This document shows positions 19,901-25,900 of a DNA stretch of 50,733 nucleotides, piece after piece. The position numbers and the translations under genes are program-made. The notes below the pieces were generated by a model. The model made no database searches and was not told the origin of the DNA. It saw nothing but the letters and a program-made list of their open reading frames with translations. Source of the stretch: Corallococcus sicarius (GTDB lineage: Bacteria > Myxococcota > Myxococcia > Myxococcales > Myxococcaceae); NCBI RefSeq assembly GCF_003611735.1, contig NZ_RAWG01000032.1:1-50733 (forward strand). Direction: 5' to 3'. Position 1 is the first letter of the stretch. Each line of letters begins with the position of its first letter.

Positions 19901-22900
19901 TGAACCTCGCGGGCGAAGCGCTGCCAGAGACGCTGGCGAAGCAGGTGTATGGCGTGCCGTCGGTGCGCAAGCTGTACAACCTCTACGGCCCGTCCGAGGA
20001 CACCACCTACTCAACGTGGTCACTGGTGGGGCGTGAGGAAGTGCCGAACATCGGCCGTCCCTTGGCGAACACGCGTGCGTACGTGCTGGATGCGTACCTG
20101 CAACCGGTACCCGTGGGCGTAGCCGGCGAGCTGTACCTCGCGGGTGAAGGCCAGGCGCGCGGCTACCTGCTGCGGCCGGACCTCACGGCGGAGAAGTTCC
20201 TGCCGGAAGTGCACGGCCCCGCGGGCAGTCGCATGTACCGCACGGGAGACCGGGTGCGGTACCGGGCGGACGGCGTGCTGGAGTACCTGGGGCGCGTGGA
20301 CTTCCAGGTGAAGGTGCGAGGCTTCCGCATCGAGCTGGGAGAGGTGGAGTCCGCCCTGCGCCAGCAGGACGCCGTGAAGGATGCAGTGGTCGTGGCGAGG
20401 GGGGAGGGCGCGGAGAAGCGCCTCGTCGCCTACGTCGCGGCGAAGGCCGGAGTGACGCTGGAGGCGGAGCCGCTGAAGGCAAACCTGCGCCAGCGGTTGC
20501 CGGAGTACATGGTGCCCGGGACGGTGGTGGTGCTGGAAGCACTGCCGCTGAATGCCAACGGAAAGGTGGACCGCAAGGCCCTGCCGGAGCCGGAGGCGCC
20601 GCAGTCCGGCAGCACCTACGAAGCGCCGCGCACGCAGCTGGAGTCCCAGCTGGCGGCCATCTGGGCCGAAGTGCTGCGTGTCCCCCAGGTAGGCGTGAGG
20701 GACAACTTCTTCGCGCTGGGCGGTCACTCACTCCTGGCAACGCAGGTGGTGTCACGGATCCGAGTGGAGGTGGGAGTCGAACTGCCCCTGCGCGCACTCT
20801 TCGAAGCGCCCACGCTGCAAGCCCTTGCCCAGCGCGTGGAGAAGGCCAGCGGCTCGCGCACTCCAGCCCCGCGCCACATCCCGGAAGACACGGGGCTGCC
20901 CCTGTCCTTCGCACAGCAGCGGCTGTGGTTCATCGACCAATTGGAGCCGGGCACGGCGCTCTACAACATGCCCGTCGCGGTGCGCCTCGAAGGCGACCTG
21001 GACTCCGCGGCACTGGAGCAGGCCCTGCGCGAAGTCGTGCGCCGTCATGACTCCCTGCGCACCACCTTCGAGGAGCAGTCCGGCCAGGCCATCCAGGTCA
21101 TTCATCCCGACCTGACGCTCGAACTGGCGCGCGTGGACCTGCGGAACGTCGATGCATCCCAGCGAGAGGCCGAGGCCCGGCGACAGATTGAGCAGGAGAT
21201 GATGCGGCCCTTCGACCTGGTGCGCGGGCCGTTGATCCGCGCGCGGTTGTTCACGCTCGGCGAGCGTGAGCACGTGCTCGTCATCACGATGCACCACATC
21301 GTGTCGGACGGGTGGTCACTGGGCGTGCTGGTGCGTGAGATGGGCGCGCTGTACGCGGCCTTCTCCACGGGGCGTCCCTCGCCCCTGCCGGAGCTGCCGG
21401 TGCAGTACGCGCGCTACGCGGCGTGGCAGCGCGGCTGGCTCCAGGGCGACGCGCTGGCGCGACAGGTCGGCTATTGGAAGCAGAAGCTCGCGGGCGCGCC
21501 GCCCATGCTGGAGCTGCCCACGGACCGTCCGCGTCCGTCCGTGCAGAGCATCACGGGCGCGACCTACGCCTTCCCCCTGTCCCGGCCGCTGGTGGAGGGG
21601 CTCAAGTCCCTGGCCCATCGAGAGGGCGCGTCCCTCTTCATCGTGCTGCTCGCGGGCTGGCAGGTGTTGCTGTCGCGCTACTCCGGCCAGACGGACCTCA
21701 GCGTGGGAGCGCCCATCGCGGGGCGCACACGCTCGGAGCTGGAGGGCCTCATCGGCTTCTTCGTCAACACGCTGGTGTTGCGGACGAACGTGGACGGGCG
21801 CGCGTCCTTCCGCGACCTGCTCGCCCAGGTGCGCGAGACAGTGCTGGAGGCGTACGAGCACCAGGAGGTGCCGTTCGAGAAGCTGGTGGAAGCGCTCCAG
21901 CCCGAACGCAGCCTGAGCCACACGCCGCTCTTCCAGACGATGCTGACGCTCCAGAACGTCCCCATGGGAGAGCTGCGGTTGCCGGGCCTGGCGCTCAAGC
22001 CGGTGGACCTGGAGAGCCCCATCGCGAAGTTCGACCTGAGCGTGACGCTCATGGAGACGCCGCGAGGAATGACAGGCGTCCTGGAGTACAGCACGGCGTT
22101 GTTCGACGCGGGCACCGTGCAGCGGATGGCCCTCCACCTGACGACGCTGCTCGAAGGCCTCGTGGCCCATCCCACCGAGCGCGTCGCCCGGCTGCCGCTG
22201 CTGTCCGCCGAAGAGCGCGCGCAGGTGGTCTCCACCTGGAACGACACGCGGGTGTTCGTGCCCTGGGAGGGCTGCTTCCACGAGTGCGTGGAGACGCAAG
22301 CGCGGGTCGCGCCCGGCCGGCTCGCGGTCCTGGACGGCACGGTGCGGCTGGACTTCGAGGCGCTCAACGCACGCGCCAACCAGCTTGCCCACTGGCTGCG
22401 CCAGCGCGGCGTGGGGCCCGAGGTGCGCGTGGCGCTCTTCCTGGAGCGCTCGGTGGACCTGGTGGTGGCGGCGCTCGGCGTGATGAAGGCCGGCGGTGCC
22501 TACGTGCCGTTGGATCCGGCATGGCCCTCCGAGCGGCTGGGCTGGCTCGCGAAGGACTGCGGTGCGCGCTGGGTGCTCACGCAGCGCAAGCTCGCCGGGG
22601 CACTCCCGGAGGGGTTGGAGACCCTGTGCCTGGACGACGCGGGAGCGCGCGAGGCGCTGGAGCGGCAGTCGCGTGACAACCCGGTCCGCCTGAGCCTCCC
22701 GACGCATCTGGCGTATGTCATCTACACCTCGGGCAGCACGGGGCGCCCCAAGGGCGTGATGGTGCAGCACGCATCGATGATGAACCTGCGTGCCGCGCAC
22801 AAAGTGACGACGCTCGCGGGCATCACGGAGCCGGTTCGGGTGGGCTTCAACGCGCCCCTGGCGTTCGACGCCTCGGTCCAGCAGTTGGTGCAACTGGCGG

Positions 22901-25900
22901 ACGGACACACGCTCTGCGTCGTGCCGGCCGACGTGCGTGAGGACGTCGCGCGCACGGCGGCGTGGTTGGAGGAACAGGAGGTGGACGTCCTCGACTCCAC
23001 GCCAGCGCACCTGCGCTTACTGCTGGACGAAGGACTGGGCACGCGCCGGCCGATGCGCGTCTTGGTGGGCGGCGAGGCCGTGGACGAGGCGCTGTGGACG
23101 CGGCTCGCGGCGCTCCCGGGGAGCAAGGCCTTCAACGTGTACGGACCCACGGAGTGCACCGTGGACGTCACCGCGCGCGCCATCGCGATGGACACGGCGC
23201 GCCCGGTGCTGGGCCGGCCGCTGGCCAACATGCAGGCCTACGTGCTGGACCCCGAACTGCAACCGGTGCCGGTCGGTGTGCCGGGGGAACTGTACGTCGG
23301 CGGTGCGGGTCTCGCGCGGGGGTACCTGGAGCGGCCCGAGCTTTCGGCGGAGCGCTTCGTGCCAGACGGCCTGGGGCCGCAGCCGGGCGGACGGCTGTAC
23401 CGCACGGGAGACCGCGTGCGGTGGCTGGCCTCCGGGGAGCTGGAGTACCTGGGCCGCCTGGACTTCCAGGTGAAGCTGCGGGGCTTCCGCATCGAGCTGG
23501 GCGAGGTGGAGACGGCGCTGGCGCAGCAGCCCGGCGTGAGCGAGGCCGTGGTGCTCGTGCGCGGAGAGGGGGGCGACAAGCGGCTCGTCGGCTACGTCGT
23601 GGCGAAGGAGGGCCACGCGCTGGACGTGGACACGCTGCGAAGCGGCCTGCGACAGGGCATGCCCGAGTACATGGTGCCCGCGGCGCTGGTGGTGCTGGAG
23701 GCGCTGCCGCTCAACGCCAACGGCAAGGTGGACCGCAAGACCCTGCCAGAACCGGAGGCGCCTCGGGCGGGCAGCACGTACGAAGCGCCGCGCACGGAGG
23801 TGGAGGGGAAGCTCGCGGCCATCTGGGCGGAGGTGTTGCGAGTGGAGCGCGTGGGGGTGAAGGACAACTTCTTCGCGCTCGGTGGACACTCGCTGCTGGC
23901 GACGCAGGTGGTGTCACGCATCCGCACGCAGCTGGGCCACGAGATGCCGTTGCGCCTGCTGTTCGAGGCGCCCACGGTGGAAGCGCTCGCGTCGCGGCTC
24001 TCGCAGGTGGGCCGCTCAGGGGGCCCGGCGCTGGTGGCGCGGAGTCGTCCGGCGTCGGTGCCCCTGTCGTTCGCGCAGCAGCGACTGTGGTTCATCGACC
24101 AGCTGGAGCCGGGCACGGCGCTCTACAACATGCCCGTGGCGGTGCGCCTGGAAGGCGAGCTGAACACCCCGGCGCTGGCGCAGGCCCTGGGCGAAGTCGT
24201 GCGCCGGCACGAAGCCCTGCGCACCACGTTCGCCGTGGGGAATGCCGAACCGGTCCAGCGGATCTCCTCCGCTGGAGCCTTCTCGCTGACCACGGAGGAT
24301 CTGAGCACGACGTCCGCGGAGGCGCGTGAGAGGACGGTTCGGAGGCGGGTGGAGCAGGAGGTGCTGCGGCCCTTCGACCTGGAGCACGGGCCGCTGTTCC
24401 GGGCCCTGGTGCTGAAGCTGGACGCGCGGGAGCACGTCCTCGTCGTCACGATGCACCACATCGTGTCGGACGGGTGGTCGCTGAGCGTGCTCGTCCGGGA
24501 AGTGGGGATGCTCTACGCGGCCTTCGTGCAGGGGCAGCCGTCTCCGCTTCCGGAGCTGCCCGTGCAGTACGCGGATTACGCCGCATGGCAGCGCGGCTGG
24601 TTGCAGGGGGCGACGCTCCAGCGGGAAGTGGACTACTGGAAGCGCAAGCTCTCCGGAGCGCCGCAGGTGCTCGAATTGCCCACGGACCGTCCGCGTCCGG
24701 CGGTGCGCGGCAATGCGGGCGCGACGCTCGGCTTCACCCTTCCGCGCGAGCTGGCCGGGAAGCTGCGGAGCCTGGCCCAGCGTGAAGGGGCCTCGCTGTA
24801 CATGGTGTTGCTCGCGGGCTGGCAGGTGTTGCTGTCGAAGTACTCCGGGCAGGACGACATCAGCGTCGGCTCCCCCATCGCGGGCCGCACCCGCAGGGAA
24901 GTGGAGGGACTGATCGGCTTCTTCGTCAACACGCTGGTGCTGCGTGCCCAGGTGGACGCAGCCCGGTCGTTTCAGCAGTTGCTCGGGCAGGTGCGGGAGA
25001 CGGTCCTGGAGGCGCAGGAGCACCAGGACGTGCCGTTCGAAAAGCTGGTGGAAGCGCTCCAGCCCGAGCGCAGCCGAGGCCACACGCCGCTCTTCCAGAC
25101 GCTGCTGGCGCTCCAGAACCTGCCCGTGGGCGAAGCGCAACTGCCGGGCCTGACGCTCAAGCCCGTGGAGCTGGAAGGCGGCACGTCGAAGTTCGACCTG
25201 AGCGTCTTCTTCGTGGAGACCCCGGACGGGCTCAGCGGCGTGCTGGAATACAGCACCGACCTGTTTGAAGCCGCGACGGTGCGCCGGATGGCGGACCACC
25301 TGCGCGTGCTCCTGGAGTCCGTGCTGGAACACCCCGAAGCCCCGGTGAGCCGGCTGTCGATGCTGGATGTCACCGAGCGCCGTCAGGTCGTCGAGGACAG
25401 GAACCGGACGGCGGTGCAGTACCCGCGTACCACGTCGGTGCACGCGCGGTTCGAGGCCCAGGCAGGGAAGACGCCCGACGCGGTGGCGCTGAAGCTCGCG
25501 GAAGGGGAGGGGACGCTGACGTACGCGGCGCTGGACGCGAAGGCGAACCAGCTCGCGCACCACCTGCGCACCCTGGGTGTGAAGCGGGGCACGCGGGTGG
25601 GTGTCTATGTGGAGCGCTCGTTCGACATGGTGGTGGGCCTGCTGGCCATCCTGAAGGCCGGCGGCGCGTACGTCCCGGTGGACCGCAACTACCCGGCCGA
25701 GCGCATCGCCATGCTGCTGGAGGATGCGGGCGTCGGGGTGACGCTGACGCAGCAGTCGCTCCTGGCGAAGCTGCCTGCGAGCGCGGGCACCCCGCTCTGC
25801 GTGGACACGGCGTGGGATGACCTCCGCCGCCACCCGGAGACAGCAACCGGCGTGGAAGTGGACGGAGATGACCTGGCCTACGTGATGTTCACGTCCGGCA

